This document shows positions 17,250-26,514 of a stretch of 64,000 nucleotides of DNA, in pieces. The position numbers were made by a program, and so were the translations under genes. Origin of the DNA: Armatimonadota bacterium (lineage in GTDB: Bacteria > Armatimonadota > Fimbriimonadia > Fimbriimonadales > Fimbriimonadaceae); NCBI GenBank assembly GCA_018268315.1, contig JAFDWU010000004.1:153442-217441 (forward strand), given 5' to 3'. The notes beneath the pieces were generated by a model. The model did not search any database, was not told the origin of the DNA, and worked only from the letters and a program-made list of their open reading frames with translations. Every line of letters begins with the position of its first letter. Position 1 is the first letter of the stretch.

Positions 17250-18151
17250 GCCTTTAAATCAACCACATTCGGCGCCCAGTTCAGGCGCTTGAGCGCGTCG
17301 AGGTAATCGGCTTCCGTCATCTCGGAAGGCTTCTTGCCCGCCAGCGCGACGATGACGCCCTCCATCACATTCGTGGCGAACGTCTCGCCACCCATTTCGG
17401 GCGTCGTGGTGATCAGTCGCGCCGCGCCCGTAGTACGAAGCCAATCGAGGTCTGCCTTGCGAACAGTCTGGGTGATGATCGTCTTGCCGTCCATACGGTC
17501 CGGGCCGTAGCGGCGGATATAGTGCCAGTCTCCGGCAATGATGTCGGCTTCTTCGAAGAACTTGGGATACTTCGGCTTGCGCTCTTCTTGTTGCTTGCCG
17601 GTGGGATAGAACCACTGGATGGGCAGCTTGGTGACGATGGGCAAGATGATGGAGCCGAGCAGCCGCACCTGGCTGTAACTTCGCATCGCAATCGGAATTC
17701 CGATGCCAAACGCCAGATCGCCGAAGATCAGCTTGCCACCGCAATCTGAGAGCGCCTGTGCCATGCCAAAGCGATCCACCGCCGAGACGAGCAGGGTGGT
17801 GCTGTTCTTGAAATCAACAATGCCCTCGTTGTTCAGGCGCATTATCGTCTCGCGCTCCAGCGTGTGCTTAAGGCCACTGCCATCCACAACCGGAGTCTTC
17901 TTCGCGCCGGAAATCCACTTCAAGACCTGAGTGAAGGCGTACTTCTTTTGCCCCACTACCAGATAGATATCCGCGCCGCCAACGCCGAGCGCATCCACCC
18001 TGCCATCCAGCTCCGTGAACATGGCTGCAAACTTCTCGCCATCCCCATCGGTGCCGATTCGCTCGATCACGAATTCCTCGCCGAGAATCGTCGCTTCCTG
18101 CTTCTTGTTGCGGGTTGAGGAGCCAAGGCTGATAGAGACGACGCGCTTCAC
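17246..18151 (-). CDS. Conserved protein often labelled quinate 5-dehydrogenase-like
   Basis: The 301-aa protein begins KRVVSISLGSS and continues with a conserved-looking run of short motifs: VDALGVGGADIYLVVG near 52, KTPVVDGSGLKHTLE near 85, LLVSAVDRFGMA near 119, FGDLAFGIGIP near 143, WFYPTGKQQEE near 179 and IAGDWHYIRRYGPD near 204. I recall this pattern from proteins annotated as quinate 5-dehydrogenase, a label with little experimental basis. No shikimate-pathway neighbours support it. The start is GTG at 18151, with GATAAT 6 bases upstream. Confidence 0.6.
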   Translation of the reverse strand: MKRVVSISLGSSTRNKKQEATILGEEFVIERIGTDGDGEKFAAMFTELDGRVDALGVGGADIYLVVGQKKYAFTQVLKWISGAKKTPVVDGSGLKHTLERETIMRLNNEGIVDFKNSTTLLVSAVDRFGMAQALSDCGGKLIFGDLAFGIGIPIAMRSYSQVRLLGSIILPIVTKLPIQWFYPTGKQQEERKPKYPKFFEEADIIAGDWHYIRRYGPDRMDGKTIITQTVRKADLDWLRTTGAARLITTTPEMGGETFATNVMEGVIVALAGKKPSEMTEADYLDALKRLNWAPNVVDLKA

Positions 18152-18157
18152 ACGGCT

Positions 18158-18163
18158 ATTATC
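18158..18163 (-). promoter_or_regulatory. -10-like GATAAT for the 301-aa conserved gene
   Basis: GATAAT on the minus strand ends 6 bases before GTG 18151, giving a start codon at or near the expected +1. Confidence 0.4.
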
Positions 18164-18233
18164 CCCGAAGGAATACGGGTCCGCCGCTGTAACTCGATAG
18201 GCCTTTCGAACGATGTTCTGACATCTTGTGCTT

Positions 18234-18239
18234 CATACT
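18234..18239 (+). promoter_or_regulatory. -10 box CATACT for the NatA-like gene
   Basis: CATACT ends 8 bases before ATG 18248. AAGG lies in the same gap, 3 bases from the ATG, too close for a normal Shine-Dalgarno. Confidence 0.4.
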
Positions 18240-18247
18240 CCAAGGCG

Positions 18248-18991
18248 ATGGTACGTACGCACGACATCGCCAAGGTCTTCATGGACTCGAAGCGAAAAGA
18301 GGTCCGCGCAGTAGACGGAGTCTCCATTGAAGCCAAGCCGGGAGAGATATTTGGCCTACTTGGCGCAAATGGCGCGGGCAAGACAACCCTCCTTCGCCTA
18401 CTCTCAACCGTCATCTCACCAACCGCGGGCAGCGCGGAAGTGGCGGGTTACGATGTTCAGCAGCATCCGGAAAAAGTGCGCGAGAACATCGGCTTCCTTT
18501 CAACCTCGACTGCGATCTACCAGCGCCTAACCGGGCGAGAGTTCATCGAATTCTTTGGACGCCTAAACGGCCTTGACGAAAAGAAGCTGAAAGAGCGGGT
18601 GGAGTACGTAACCGAGATGTTCCGCATTCATGAGTTTATGGATTCGCTCTGCGACAAGCTCAGCACCGGCCAAAAGCAGCGCATCAATATCGCGCGCACG
18701 ATCTTGCACGACCCGCCCGTGCTCTTCTTCGATGAACCAACGGCGGGCCTGGATGTCATGACCAGCCAGAGCGTGCTCGGCTTCATCGAGCATTGCCGGA
18801 CGATGGGCAAGACGGTGATCTTCAGCACCCACATCATGAGCGAAGTCGAACGGCTTTGCGACCACGTGGCGGTAATCCACGAAGGTCAGGTGCGGGCGGA
18901 AGGAACGGTGAGCGACCTGCTTACCAAGACCGGGGAACCAAGCCTTGAAAAGGCATTCCTCAATCTCGTGGGATGGACGGCAGAAGCATGA
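18248..18991 (+). CDS. natA: ABC exporter ATPase, NatA-like
   Basis: The 247-aa ATPase has Walker A GLLGANGAGKTTLLR near residue 36, an LSTGQKQRINIAR signature near 138, Walker B PVLFFDEPTAGLD near 158 and the H-loop FSTHIMSE near 195. The sequence resembles NatA of sodium exporters and the wider family of ATPases paired with ABC-2 permeases. The permease gene follows with a 4-base ATGA overlap, so the two make one transporter. The substrate could be sodium or a drug or other small molecule. Confidence 0.85.
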   Translation: MVRTHDIAKVFMDSKRKEVRAVDGVSIEAKPGEIFGLLGANGAGKTTLLRLLSTVISPTAGSAEVAGYDVQQHPEKVRENIGFLSTSTAIYQRLTGREFIEFFGRLNGLDEKKLKERVEYVTEMFRIHEFMDSLCDKLSTGQKQRINIARTILHDPPVLFFDEPTAGLDVMTSQSVLGFIEHCRTMGKTVIFSTHIMSEVERLCDHVAVIHEGQVRAEGTVSDLLTKTGEPSLEKAFLNLVGWTAEA

Positions 18992-20172
18992 AGATGACGA
19001 TTATTTGGCGCAAGGAATTGCGCGAGCTGTTTAGGGACAAGCGCGTTCGCAACTCGGTGATGTTCATGCCGATGTTCATGATGGCGTTCTTTGTCTTCTT
19101 CTTCGGCTTCATCACCGATATCGCCTCGAAGCCCTCTCAGCAGAAGGTCCACTACGTGAAGGCGGACAACATGCTGCTCACCATCCTCAAGAAGGCGAAC
19201 TTCGAGCTTCATGAAGTGGCCACGCCAGAAGAAGGTGAACAACTGATCCGAGATGGGAAGGCGCGGCTTGTCCTCAACTTCGAGCCCGGCATCGATCAGA
19301 AAATTCAGAGCTTGCAGCCGGTTAGCGTCGACGCCATGTACAACCCGGATGAGGAATCCGGCACCGTAGCCCTCAGCATCATTCGCGAAACGTTCAGAAC
19401 CATCAGCAACAAAACACTGGAGGCGGTGCTGGAGAGCAAAGGCCTGAACAAGGATCTCTCCCACCCAATCCAGCTTACGAACAAACCGATCAAGGTGTTT
19501 AAAGGCGAGAGCAACGGACTTCTGAGAAGCCTTGTTCCCTATTTCCTTGTGCTCTTCACGTTCATTGGAGGCATGACGGTGGCCGCGGACGCGATCGCTG
19601 GCGAGAAGGAGCGCGGGACCTTAGAAACCCTGCTCGTTAGCCCCGCAAAACGGTCTGACTTGGCGGTCGGTAAGTTCATGGCGCTCTGCACGATCATGGT
19701 CCTTGGCGCAACCTGCAGCATCCTGGGGCTAGGAATCATGGCAGCGTTGAACCTGCCGGTAACCAGAAAGGTGTTTGAGAACGGGCTGACGATCACCCCG
19801 CAAGGAGTCGCGATGATTCTGCTTGCGCTGGTGCCGGCAACCGCCCTGCTGGCAGCCCTGATGCTTGCGATCTCAACCTACGCGCGCAGCATTCGCGAAG
19901 CGCAGTCGTATCTGGGCTCGATGAGCATTTTCGTGACGATTCCTGCCGTAGTCAGCCAAGTAATTGGCCTCACCGACATCGGAAACAGCATGTGGATTAA
20001 CTGGGTGCCAATCTTGAACACCGCGGCAACCATTCGCAACGCCCTGGTTGGCAAATTCGATTGGACTGGCGCGCTCATCACTGCGTTCTTCAGCTGCCTG
20101 CTCGCCGCGCTTGCGATCATGCTTGCCGTCAGCCTATTCAAGAAGGAAAAGGTGTTGCTGCGAACAAGCTAA
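18988..20172 (+). CDS. natB: ABC exporter permease, NatB-like (ABC-2 type)
   Basis: The protein has one N-terminal membrane segment near residue 25, a large extracytoplasmic region (about 45-175) and a C-terminal block of five or six membrane segments. IAGEKERGTLETLLVSPA in the second half is the conserved cytoplasmic coupling motif of ABC-2/NatB permeases. I chose ATG 18988, which overlaps the ATPase stop as ATGA, over the in-frame ATG 18973. Convergent with fliD: their stops abut at 20172/20173. Confidence 0.83.
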   Translation: MKMTIIWRKELRELFRDKRVRNSVMFMPMFMMAFFVFFFGFITDIASKPSQQKVHYVKADNMLLTILKKANFELHEVATPEEGEQLIRDGKARLVLNFEPGIDQKIQSLQPVSVDAMYNPDEESGTVALSIIRETFRTISNKTLEAVLESKGLNKDLSHPIQLTNKPIKVFKGESNGLLRSLVPYFLVLFTFIGGMTVAADAIAGEKERGTLETLLVSPAKRSDLAVGKFMALCTIMVLGATCSILGLGIMAALNLPVTRKVFENGLTITPQGVAMILLALVPATALLAALMLAISTYARSIREAQSYLGSMSIFVTIPAVVSQVIGLTDIGNSMWINWVPILNTAATIRNALVGKFDWTGALITAFFSCLLAALAIMLAVSLFKKEKVLLRTS

Positions 20173-22437
20173 CTATTTACCGATCGTGCCCAGCGAATTG
20201 GCCTGCTGCTGAAGCTGCGAAATGGTAGTTTCCATGCTCGCAAACTTCTGGGTCAGGTCCTTCTTCTTCTGGGCGAGGTCGGTCTGCAGCTGGTCGATTT
20301 CCGCATTCAAATCGGTAATCCGCTGAGTCAAAGAGTTATCTGTAACCGCGAAGACTCCGTTGGTGGTATCGAGGAAGGTGCTGACGAGATCGCTAAAGCG
20401 CGAAGCAAGGCCCTTCGTAAACTGAATCGTCCCCACGCTGCCGGTGGCAGTGCCGGTGTATTGAATGCTCAATCCATCGGTGGTGGCATTGCCTGAGTTG
20501 CCGGTCAGGAACTGGCCGTTACCGGTTGCAGCTTCACCGTTTATGGTTCCGGCAACGTCGAGGCCGGCGACAATCGTTGGGGTTGTTCCGATGCCAGAGG
20601 TATCAGCGGCGGCCGCTTCGTTACTGGATACGGTGAAATTCCCACCAACGCCAAAGCGATTGCTTGTGATGAGCAAGTTGCCGTTGTTATCCAGCGAAGC
20701 CGTCATGATGCTCTTCAGCTTGGAATCATTGTTGATCTTGTTCACCGCGTCTTGGGCGGTGCTGCCGATATCCAGGGTCAGGTTGTAGGTTCCGCCTGCG
20801 AACAAGGTGCCACCGAAAGTCAGGATTTCGCTGGTGTTATTGGCCAAGGTCTGAGCCACGGTTCCCGAAGCAGTTGCCTTAGTTGCAGCCTGCGTGATAT
20901 TGATGTTGTAAGGACTGTTCGAGCTTGCCGCCGTCTTGGGCGTGCTGGAAACGTAGCTCAGGTTGTTACCAACCACCGTGCCAGTCGATTGGAAGAGCGC
21001 GGCAAAGCCGGCCGGGTTTGATTGAAGCGCGCTGATTGTCTGACTAGCGCTACCTGTTAGGTGACCCTTCTGGTCCAGATTAAAGCCCAATGACGCCAGG
21101 TTGTTCAAGCCCTTCGGCTGGCCAGGGATCACCTGGAACAGAAGGCTCGACAGTCCGTTGCTTACCTGTTCGGCAATCGCATCGCCCAGCATCGCACCGG
21201 CGGAGTTTGTCTTGGAATCAAATTTGCTATTTGTATTGATAAAGTCTTGAACGCCGTTGTAGGCGTCGACGAACGACTGAATCTTCTGGCTGATCGCGTT
21301 GGTGTCCTGGCTAACCGTGATGGTTGCGGTTGCGTTGGCTGCCTGCGTGCCCTTTAGAAGGGAAAGCGTTACTCCGGGAATGACGTTTTGAACCGTGTTC
21401 GTTGCGCTAGTCAGGTTTAGGTTGTCGAGCGTGAACTGAGCATCCTGAGCCTTAACAAGCTCGTTTCCAAAACCTTGCTGCAAGATTCCAAGTGCGCCGA
21501 GCACGTTGTTGGAATCAGTAAACGTGGGTGTTGAACCGTTGGTGCCGGTGATCTGAAGCTGGTAAGTGGTGACGCCGTTGGCATCGGTGGTCGACTTCAC
21601 ACTTGCGGTAGCGTTCGCACCCGCCGAATTGATCGAATTGGCGATCGATTGCAAAGTATCAGTCGGGTTGATCGTCACACCTACGCCGTTGATCTGAATG
21701 GTTGAGCTTGCCAGGTTGCCCGTGTTCAGAAGCGAGCTGATGGCCGTTGACTGGCTGTTGAAGGAAATACTTTGCGCTCCGTTAGTAATCGGCGATCTCA
21801 CCGCGCTGGCCCCGGAAAGCATTCCCAAGGAACTCAGGACATTTCCGCTAAGATCGGATGCCGCCAGCTTATTCGCAACGCCGGTGCTGGACGAAAGAAA
21901 CGAAAGGTACGCCTGGCCGTTTCCGCCATCGATGACGCTTGCCGCAACGCCTGCGCCAAGGCCGTTCACCTTTTGGGCAATCGTTTGGAGAGTGTCGTTA
22001 GAAACGACGTCCACCGATTTACCGTTAACCACGAACGTTCCCGAGAGGTTCAAGGCTGCGGTTGTGCTTGGCTGAACCGCAGACGAGATCTTCTCGGCCT
22101 GCGCAAGTTGCTTGACGGTCAGATTGAAGGTACCGGCTGAAGTTGAGCTCGATGTCGTTACGGTAGCCACGCTGGTGTCACTCGAAGTCGCGGCCGAAAC
22201 GTTAAAGGCGGTAGGGTTAGAGAGCGCGCCGACTGCCGATTGAAACTTCGAGACCAAGTCCTTGAGGGCAGAGTAGTTCGACTGCTGCGTCTGAAAGTCT
22301 TGAATTCGACTCTGATCGCGCGCAATTGGCTGAGCCTCGACTTGAAGCAAAGCATTGATGATGCTATTGGTATCTAGACCACTTGCAAGTCCTCCGAAGG
22401 AGAACATCGATCCGTTGGTTCCGCCAAGACTACTCAT
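20173..22437 (-). CDS. fliD: Flagellar filament cap protein FliD (HAP2)
   Basis: The 754-aa protein begins with FSFGGLASGLDTNSIINALL, the conserved FliD N-terminus, followed by a coiled-coil stretch to about residue 65. Flagellin hook IN-type motifs repeat near 130 (DTLQTIAQKVNGLGAGVAASV) and 253. The C-terminus (LTQRITDLNAEIDQLQTDLAQKKKDL) is the long coiled coil that joins the filament tip. The central region is Thr/Ser/Asn rich and extended relative to enterobacterial FliD of about 470 aa. FliD caps the filament and folds exported flagellin. No fliS, fliC or other flagellar gene is next to it here. A GAGAG sequence lies about 10 bases before the ATG. Confidence 0.9.
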   Translation of the reverse strand: MSSLGGTNGSMFSFGGLASGLDTNSIINALLQVEAQPIARDQSRIQDFQTQQSNYSALKDLVSKFQSAVGALSNPTAFNVSAATSSDTSVATVTTSSSTSAGTFNLTVKQLAQAEKISSAVQPSTTAALNLSGTFVVNGKSVDVVSNDTLQTIAQKVNGLGAGVAASVIDGGNGQAYLSFLSSSTGVANKLAASDLSGNVLSSLGMLSGASAVRSPITNGAQSISFNSQSTAISSLLNTGNLASSTIQINGVGVTINPTDTLQSIANSINSAGANATASVKSTTDANGVTTYQLQITGTNGSTPTFTDSNNVLGALGILQQGFGNELVKAQDAQFTLDNLNLTSATNTVQNVIPGVTLSLLKGTQAANATATITVSQDTNAISQKIQSFVDAYNGVQDFINTNSKFDSKTNSAGAMLGDAIAEQVSNGLSSLLFQVIPGQPKGLNNLASLGFNLDQKGHLTGSASQTISALQSNPAGFAALFQSTGTVVGNNLSYVSSTPKTAASSNSPYNINITQAATKATASGTVAQTLANNTSEILTFGGTLFAGGTYNLTLDIGSTAQDAVNKINNDSKLKSIMTASLDNNGNLLITSNRFGVGGNFTVSSNEAAAADTSGIGTTPTIVAGLDVAGTINGEAATGNGQFLTGNSGNATTDGLSIQYTGTATGSVGTIQFTKGLASRFSDLVSTFLDTTNGVFAVTDNSLTQRITDLNAEIDQLQTDLAQKKKDLTQKFASMETTISQLQQQANSLGTIGK

Positions 22438-22499
22438 CGTTGCTTTTCTCTCACTTCAATTCTCGGAACGGATAGCCTCTCAGCGTAGTGTCTTTTGCA

Positions 22500-23375
22500 C
22501 TAAGCGGCGTCAATCCCAAAGATTGCCTGTGCTTCGTTCAATCGCACAGTCACCTGGGTCTTGATTGCTGCGTACTGATCCTCCGTGAAGTCGAGCCACT
22601 CCACAGCTTCCGGCGAAAGACGGTCCATGCTGAAAACGTAGGCAGGATCGTAAGCTTCCTTGTTCAGCGCGTCGGCGGCATGAACCAGATAGGCAGCCAG
22701 GTTTTCTCCGTCCTCAAACGGCCCCTCGTGGGCGCCAATGATTCGGCAAATTGCTTCGGGCAGTTTCCACTGCTGGCACATCAGCTCACCTACTTCAGCG
22801 TGGGTGAAGCCTAAGAAGCGCTTCTCTGCATCTTCAACGCTGATTTCGTTAACGGCGGCGAATTCCAGAAGCTCTTCATAAATCTCGCTGAATGCGGTGA
22901 AAAGGAATAGGCGTCCGATATCGTGCACGAGCCCGCAGACGAAAGCCGCTTCTTCCTCGGAAGCAGGTACCCGTCGCGCCGCGCTCATGATTTGAGTTGC
23001 GCAGGCCGCACCGAAGGAGTGACGCCAGAATTCCTTGAGAGCCAGATGCTGATGCTCCGTCTTCGGCCGAACCGAATCGATAGCAGCAACACTGAGCGCC
23101 AAATTCCGAACCTGGTGAATACCCAGAATGACAATCGCCTGCCCCAAGTTGGAAACCTGGCCGCTTAGGCCGTAATAGGCGGAGTTCACAACGCTCAAAA
23201 CGCGCATCGTCAACGCCTGATCAGCCGCGATCAGTCTTTCCAGTTCCTGGGCGTTCGTATCCGGCTTCTGCGTTTCTTGAATGACGCGAAGCACGACGGT
23301 GGGAAGCGCGGGTAGATCGCGCAGCGCCTTTTCGATCGATTTCTTCAGGAAGCGATTGTCGGTGGAAAGTGCCAT
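22500..23375 (-). CDS. HDOD domain signalling protein
   Basis: The 291-aa protein opens with LRDLPALPTVVLRVI near residue 17, the usual HDOD start. QALTMRVLSVVNSAYYGLSG near 49 and LGIHQVRNLALSVAAID near 83 follow, and FVCGLVHDIGRLFLF near 143 retains an HD pair. HDOD proteins are non-enzymatic or weakly enzymatic signalling modules, often tied to motility, c-di-GMP or stress. The location beside fliD and near GGDEF and PilZ genes elsewhere in the window fits a motility role, by inference only. Confidence 0.82.
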   Translation of the reverse strand: MALSTDNRFLKKSIEKALRDLPALPTVVLRVIQETQKPDTNAQELERLIAADQALTMRVLSVVNSAYYGLSGQVSNLGQAIVILGIHQVRNLALSVAAIDSVRPKTEHQHLALKEFWRHSFGAACATQIMSAARRVPASEEEAAFVCGLVHDIGRLFLFTAFSEIYEELLEFAAVNEISVEDAEKRFLGFTHAEVGELMCQQWKLPEAICRIIGAHEGPFEDGENLAAYLVHAADALNKEAYDPAYVFSMDRLSPEAVEWLDFTEDQYAAIKTQVTVRLNEAQAIFGIDAA

Positions 23376-23507
23376 GGTTTATCTCGTTGCGAATCGGTTG
23401 CAAGCGGCATGCAGGCGCAATTGCCTATCCTCAATCATCGGACCTCGGTCCCGACAACTTTACGGGCGAAGGCAGCAAAAACCGAATTGGGTACCCTGAC
23501 TCGGTCC

Positions 23508-24326
23508 ATGAATCCAAAGAATCAACCTGCCGCGCGATTGCTGGCGGTTGATCTTGACCACACGCTTTTGGATTCCCGCCGCAAGCCACATCCGGTGAGC
23601 GCCGCCGCCATTCGCCGGGCAGCCAGCCGAGGGGTGCACGTTGTTCTTGCCAGCGGACGCTCGCTTCAAAGCATCCTTCCCTTCGCCGAAGAACTGGAGC
23701 TGCAAAGCTTTGTGATTGGCTGCAACGGCGCTCATGTCGTCGACGAGGCAAGAAAGACAGTGCTGTCGCGCCCCTTACCGCTGGCCGCCGCGCGCTTAGC
23801 GCTGACGCTTGCGGAAGATCCCAACTTGCATCTCAGCATCTACACCACCGACGCGCTTGTCTTTGTTCGCGACAGCGAATGGGGAGATGTTTACCTTTCG
23901 CGAGTGCGTAACGTTGCTCCAATCTACGCAAGCGCCGCCGAAGTCGAGAAGATGGAAATCATGAAGATCATGCTGCTTGCGGAGCCGGAGTATAAGCGGC
24001 GGGTTGGCAAAGAAATCGTCGGTCCCATCGAGGCAGCGGGCGGAGAAGCGACGGAATCCGAGGCGGAATATCTGGAATTTCTTGCGGCAGGCGTCGATAA
24101 GGGCGAGGGCTTAAGGGCGATTGCCGAGAAACTTGGCATTCCACAGGCTCAAACCGCAGCGATTGGGGACTATTTCAACGACCTCGGCATGATTCAATAC
24201 GCGGGCATATCCGGCGCGGTAGCGAACGCTGATGAAGCGGTAAAGCGTGCCGCGCGACATGTTGTAGCGTCAAACGATGAAGGAGGCGTAGCCGAATTCA
24301 TTGACACGTTCGTCTTGAATGAGTAA
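23508..24326 (+). CDS. HAD-superfamily IIB (Cof-type) phosphatase
   Basis: All four HAD motifs are present: LLAVDLDHTLLDS (DxDxT) at the N-terminus, VLASGRS near 45, MKIMLL near 148 with the conserved Lys, and AIGDYFNDLGM near 216 (GDxxND). A C2-type cap lies between motifs II and III. Cof-type enzymes dephosphorylate small sugar phosphates or coenzyme phosphates in the cytoplasm. ATG 23508 is preferred over the longer frame from 23409, which would add 33 unconserved residues; a TACCCT box sits 10 bases upstream. It heads a run of five close or overlapping genes to 28569. Confidence 0.85.
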   Translation: MNPKNQPAARLLAVDLDHTLLDSRRKPHPVSAAAIRRAASRGVHVVLASGRSLQSILPFAEELELQSFVIGCNGAHVVDEARKTVLSRPLPLAAARLALTLAEDPNLHLSIYTTDALVFVRDSEWGDVYLSRVRNVAPIYASAAEVEKMEIMKIMLLAEPEYKRRVGKEIVGPIEAAGGEATESEAEYLEFLAAGVDKGEGLRAIAEKLGIPQAQTAAIGDYFNDLGMIQYAGISGAVANADEAVKRAARHVVASNDEGGVAEFIDTFVLNE

Positions 24327-24328
24327 CA

Positions 24329-25357
24329 ATGACCCCCAGGACTCGAAAATCCCCATTTATGAGAGCGCTTGTCGTATTTCTTCTTAGCTTGCTGTGTGCG
24401 ATTACGCTCGGCGGCACCATCACTGTCACGTCCCCAACCGCGAACGCATACCTGGGCTTAAACAACACCCTATCGTTTACGATTACGGGCGCCCATGTTG
24501 AGGTTACAGTCACCGCCGTAGTTACGGCCGGAAATGGCGGCGGCTCCACAACCATCAGCGACAAGTTCACGCCGGATGCGGATGGCAAGATCAACAACAG
24601 CCTGCCCCTGAACTTCAGCCAATCGAGCCCCGAGGGACCGTACACCATCACGGTAACCGCGACTGAGCCAAATGCGACCTACAATGACCTCCCACCGATT
24701 CCGGTTACGGTTATCGTCAACGCACCGAAGATTCTCGATTACAGCCCGAACGATAGTGGATTTGTCCGCGGCATCGTCCCGATCTCGATTAAGTTCAGCA
24801 CCGCCGCGCTGCGAGACTGGCGCATTCAGATTAACAATCAGGACATCCCAAACAACACGGGCACGACGGGAACCACCGCGCTCGTCAACTGGGACACCAG
24901 CGGTATTCAGAACGATGGGGCTCAGACTATCAACATCCGAATTCGAGATTTGGCGGGCAACGTAACCAACAAGTCGATCGCGGTGACGCTGGATCGAATC
25001 CAGCCGGTTGCAACGATTCAATACCCCAAGGCAAATTCGCCGGTAGTGAACCACCAAGCGTTTAACGTGCTGATCGATATCCAAGATGCATCATCGGTCT
25101 CGGTGGACGTTACAGGGATTGACGTGATCGTTACCGATATTAATGATAAGTTTCTGTTCCGAGTACCGCGTGAATCCACATCGAGTAGCTCAAACGTCCT
25201 CAGATGGATTGGTCGTGTAAGGAGCCAAGTCTATCTGCCAAACCCGTTTAAGCTGGTGGTGAATGCAGTTGATCGAGCCGGCAACGTGGCAACGCAACAG
25301 GTCATCACCGTCGGTACTCAAGCAAACCAAGCTAAATCTCAAAAGAAAGGCAAATAA
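24329..25357 (+). CDS. Exported Ig-fold/cadherin-like surface protein
   Basis: The 342-aa protein starts with a signal peptide (MRALVVFLLSLLCAITLGG if ATG 24359 is used). Three beta-sandwich-like segments follow, each with the pattern of bacterial Ig-like domains: TITVTSPTANAYLGLNNTLSF near 30, KILDYSPNDSGFVRGIVPISI near 135 and VATIQYPKANSPVVNHQAFNV near 228. The repeated IRIRDLAGNVTN and VNAVDRAGNVATQ turns are typical of such domains. The Lys-rich C-terminus (AKSQKKGK) has no anchor motif. It begins 2 bases after the HAD gene, and its TAA overlaps the next ATG by one base. Confidence 0.65.
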   Translation: MTPRTRKSPFMRALVVFLLSLLCAITLGGTITVTSPTANAYLGLNNTLSFTITGAHVEVTVTAVVTAGNGGGSTTISDKFTPDADGKINNSLPLNFSQSSPEGPYTITVTATEPNATYNDLPPIPVTVIVNAPKILDYSPNDSGFVRGIVPISIKFSTAALRDWRIQINNQDIPNNTGTTGTTALVNWDTSGIQNDGAQTINIRIRDLAGNVTNKSIAVTLDRIQPVATIQYPKANSPVVNHQAFNVLIDIQDASSVSVDVTGIDVIVTDINDKFLFRVPRESTSSSSNVLRWIGRVRSQVYLPNPFKLVVNAVDRAGNVATQQVITVGTQANQAKSQKKGK

Positions 25358-26514
25358 TGAAGAAGAACGCATGGAAGCTCGTTGGCCCCCTCGCAGGGGT
25401 CGTTTGTCCCGCAATTATGCTGGGACAAGTCCCGGATCTGCTGAACGCACTGGATACAAGCGGACCCTCAAAGGGCGCTGGCGGCGCATTTGCGGCAACC
25501 CAGACCGGTACCCACGCGCCTTATAACAACCCGGCCGCGCTTGGGTTCACGGACAAGAAGCTGTTCGGCTTCGATTACGGCAACCTGCCCCGGTCCTTCA
25601 CCAACGTAAGCGGCGTCTTCGATAGCCCCACGATGAGCACCAACGGCAAGATCGGCGACAAGACGATCACCCACGTTGGTTTCGTATTCCCGCTTGGCAA
25701 GCCCGAGAGGAATCAAGGCAACTTCGGTTTTACGTACACGGTTGGCGGCTACATCAACGATATTGAAAGCGGCAGCGGCCTCACAAGCGGCGGCCTTACC
25801 GTCAACAACTTCGGCCAGTTGCTGAAGTCCAAAACTGATTTCTTGACACTTGCTTACGGCAAGTCAAGTTCAGACGGCACGTTCTCATGGGGACTTGGCG
25901 TTAACTATGTTCTACAAACGACGCAGGTAGATCGCGCCGGTGAGTTCGACGATTCCAACGGCAACAAGGTCTCGAATGTCACGGACCCGGCCATTGATGA
26001 CCATGGCACTGGTTGGAACGGAGTAATTGGCGTGCTCTTCAACCCGAAGAACTCCAATGCCAGCATCGGATTGAGCTATCGAAGCGAAACCAGCCTAAAG
26101 GGCGGCAAGGATTTCTCCGGCGCCTATTCCAAGATTCCTGCTCGCTTCCTTGGCGGCATCACGGTACGAACTGACGCCGTGCGCAAGAGCGACGACTATC
26201 TGGTCTATGGCTTGCAGGTTGAGTACTTCGCGAAGGGCGCGGCTAGCCCGTACTTCGATCGATCCCAAACGCAGACAAACGTTAGCGCGGGCTTTGAATA
26301 CAACCTGAGCAAGTTTGGCGGCAGAATCCCGGTTCGCCTTGGATACCGAGGTGTGCAAGCGGGTGGCGTCGGATTTCAGTCAAGAAACAGCATCACTTAC
26401 GGTCTTGGCTACCGTCCTAATGATTCGAAGTTTGCGCTTGATTTGAACTTTGCTTCGCCTCAGGGCGGTGGCTTTGATCTTACGCTGGGCGCAACCTTCC
26501 AGCTTGATAAATGA
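25357..26514 (+). CDS. Outer-membrane beta-barrel protein, FadL/PorV-like
   Basis: A signal peptide (WKLVGPLAGVVCPAIMLGQ) precedes GGAFAATQTGTHAPYNNPAALG near residue 43, which resembles the N-terminal hatch region of FadL/PorV-type barrels. The remainder alternates short amphipathic strands rich in Gly, Tyr and Phe (FGFTYTVGGYI, FSWGLGVNYVL, FELDL-type ends) and closes with FDLTLGATFQLDK, a typical C-terminal beta strand ending near the C-terminus. I infer a 12- to 14-strand barrel. It sits between an Ig-fold protein and a caspase-fold protein, with a 1-base overlap upstream and an ATGA overlap downstream. Confidence 0.7.
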   Translation: MKKNAWKLVGPLAGVVCPAIMLGQVPDLLNALDTSGPSKGAGGAFAATQTGTHAPYNNPAALGFTDKKLFGFDYGNLPRSFTNVSGVFDSPTMSTNGKIGDKTITHVGFVFPLGKPERNQGNFGFTYTVGGYINDIESGSGLTSGGLTVNNFGQLLKSKTDFLTLAYGKSSSDGTFSWGLGVNYVLQTTQVDRAGEFDDSNGNKVSNVTDPAIDDHGTGWNGVIGVLFNPKNSNASIGLSYRSETSLKGGKDFSGAYSKIPARFLGGITVRTDAVRKSDDYLVYGLQVEYFAKGAASPYFDRSQTQTNVSAGFEYNLSKFGGRIPVRLGYRGVQAGGVGFQSRNSITYGLGYRPNDSKFALDLNFASPQGGGFDLTLGATFQLDK

